NCBI GenBank assembly: GCA_907165065.1
Contig: OU015530.1
Location: 50,054,465-50,118,464 of the forward strand
DNA from: Caprimulgus europaeus
Lineage: Eukaryota > Chordata > Aves > Caprimulgiformes > Caprimulgidae
Direction: 5' to 3'
Length of the DNA: 64,000 bases
Shown piece after piece: positions 63,703-64,000 of the stretch. Below the pieces are notes generated by a model. That model was not told where the DNA came from. It ran no database searches and saw nothing but the letters and a program-made list of their open reading frames with translations. Position 1 is the first letter of the stretch. Every line of letters begins with the position of its first letter. Position numbers and translations under genes: made by a program.

Positions 63703-64000
63703 ACTAGATGATATATAGGTAAAGATACATATATAAAAATCTGTCTTTTTCTCAGGATAAGCATATGATAGACATTGTGCCATGGCAACAACTTCATCAC
63801 AAGTCTGAAGACCGGACACTGAACACCCAAGTGCAGACGCTGGTGCTTAACACAGATGTGAAAATTCACTTGAGAAAGCTCCTAGTGTGAGTGGGCTCCG
63901 CACAGGCTCAGGGCCTCAACAGTCAACAAAGGACAGAAAGAGAAAAAGACTATGACATAAAAGCAGCAGACCTGAATGGTGAAACTACACCTGAGGCTCC
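63703..64000. other. Upstream flank of UBE3C
   Basis: About 300 bases beyond the promoter-side CR1. A short AT-rich stretch (GATATATAGGTAAAGATACA) is followed by unrecognised sequence. No exon or promoter signal seen. Confidence 0.6.

Noticed and set aside
1..64000. CRISPR array, bacterial operon, plasmid or phage content
   Set aside because: No regularly spaced repeats, no dense coding and no ribosome-binding organisation. The spliced vertebrate gene and avian repeats exclude a prokaryotic origin.

Overview
The window reads as nuclear DNA from a bird. It is AT-rich and intron-dominated. Its recognisable repeats are CR1 LINE copies with the avian 3' signature (ATTCTATG/ATTCTGTG octamers) and ERVL-type long terminal repeats of a kind common in birds. 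I saw no Alu-like or L1-like sequence and no bacterial gene organisation. The species cannot be named from the sequence.

One protein-coding gene occupies almost the whole window on the minus strand: UBE3C, the HECT-type E3 ubiquitin ligase. I could place 18 coding exons, from the start codon at 62457 to an exon ending at 12543. Every junction keeps the reading frame, and together they encode 828 codons. They cover the N-terminal basic helix with a perfect IQ motif, the helical middle region, and the first part of the HECT N-lobe. The rest of the HECT domain, including the catalytic cysteine, is not in the window. Positions 1-12542 look like the first part of a long intron after exon 18. All introns use GT-AG ends except intron 10, whose donor is GC.

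The promoter end lies in a strong CpG island (about 62300-63110) with GC boxes, a purine-rich GGA tract and a YY1-type AAGATGGCCGCC site facing away from UBE3C. A truncated CR1 sits directly upstream of the island.

Mobile DNA: a 2.3 kb 5'-truncated, frameshifted and internally deleted CR1 (13707-16020, minus); a CR1 3' end (33264-33742, plus); the promoter-side CR1 (63150-63702, minus); two old CR1 tails (19335-19530 and 39229-39390, plus); and two LTR-like elements (3247-4075 and 55033-55496). Several short tandem duplications lie in introns.

I found no tRNA, rRNA, CRISPR array or complete second gene, and no clear sign of an undescribed system. The observations most worth checking are a 33-nt in-frame exon-like segment with a collagen-like Gly-X-Y pattern in intron 18 (5307-5339), the GC donor of intron 10, the possible divergent transcript at the UBE3C CpG island, and a GC-rich open patch in intron 1.
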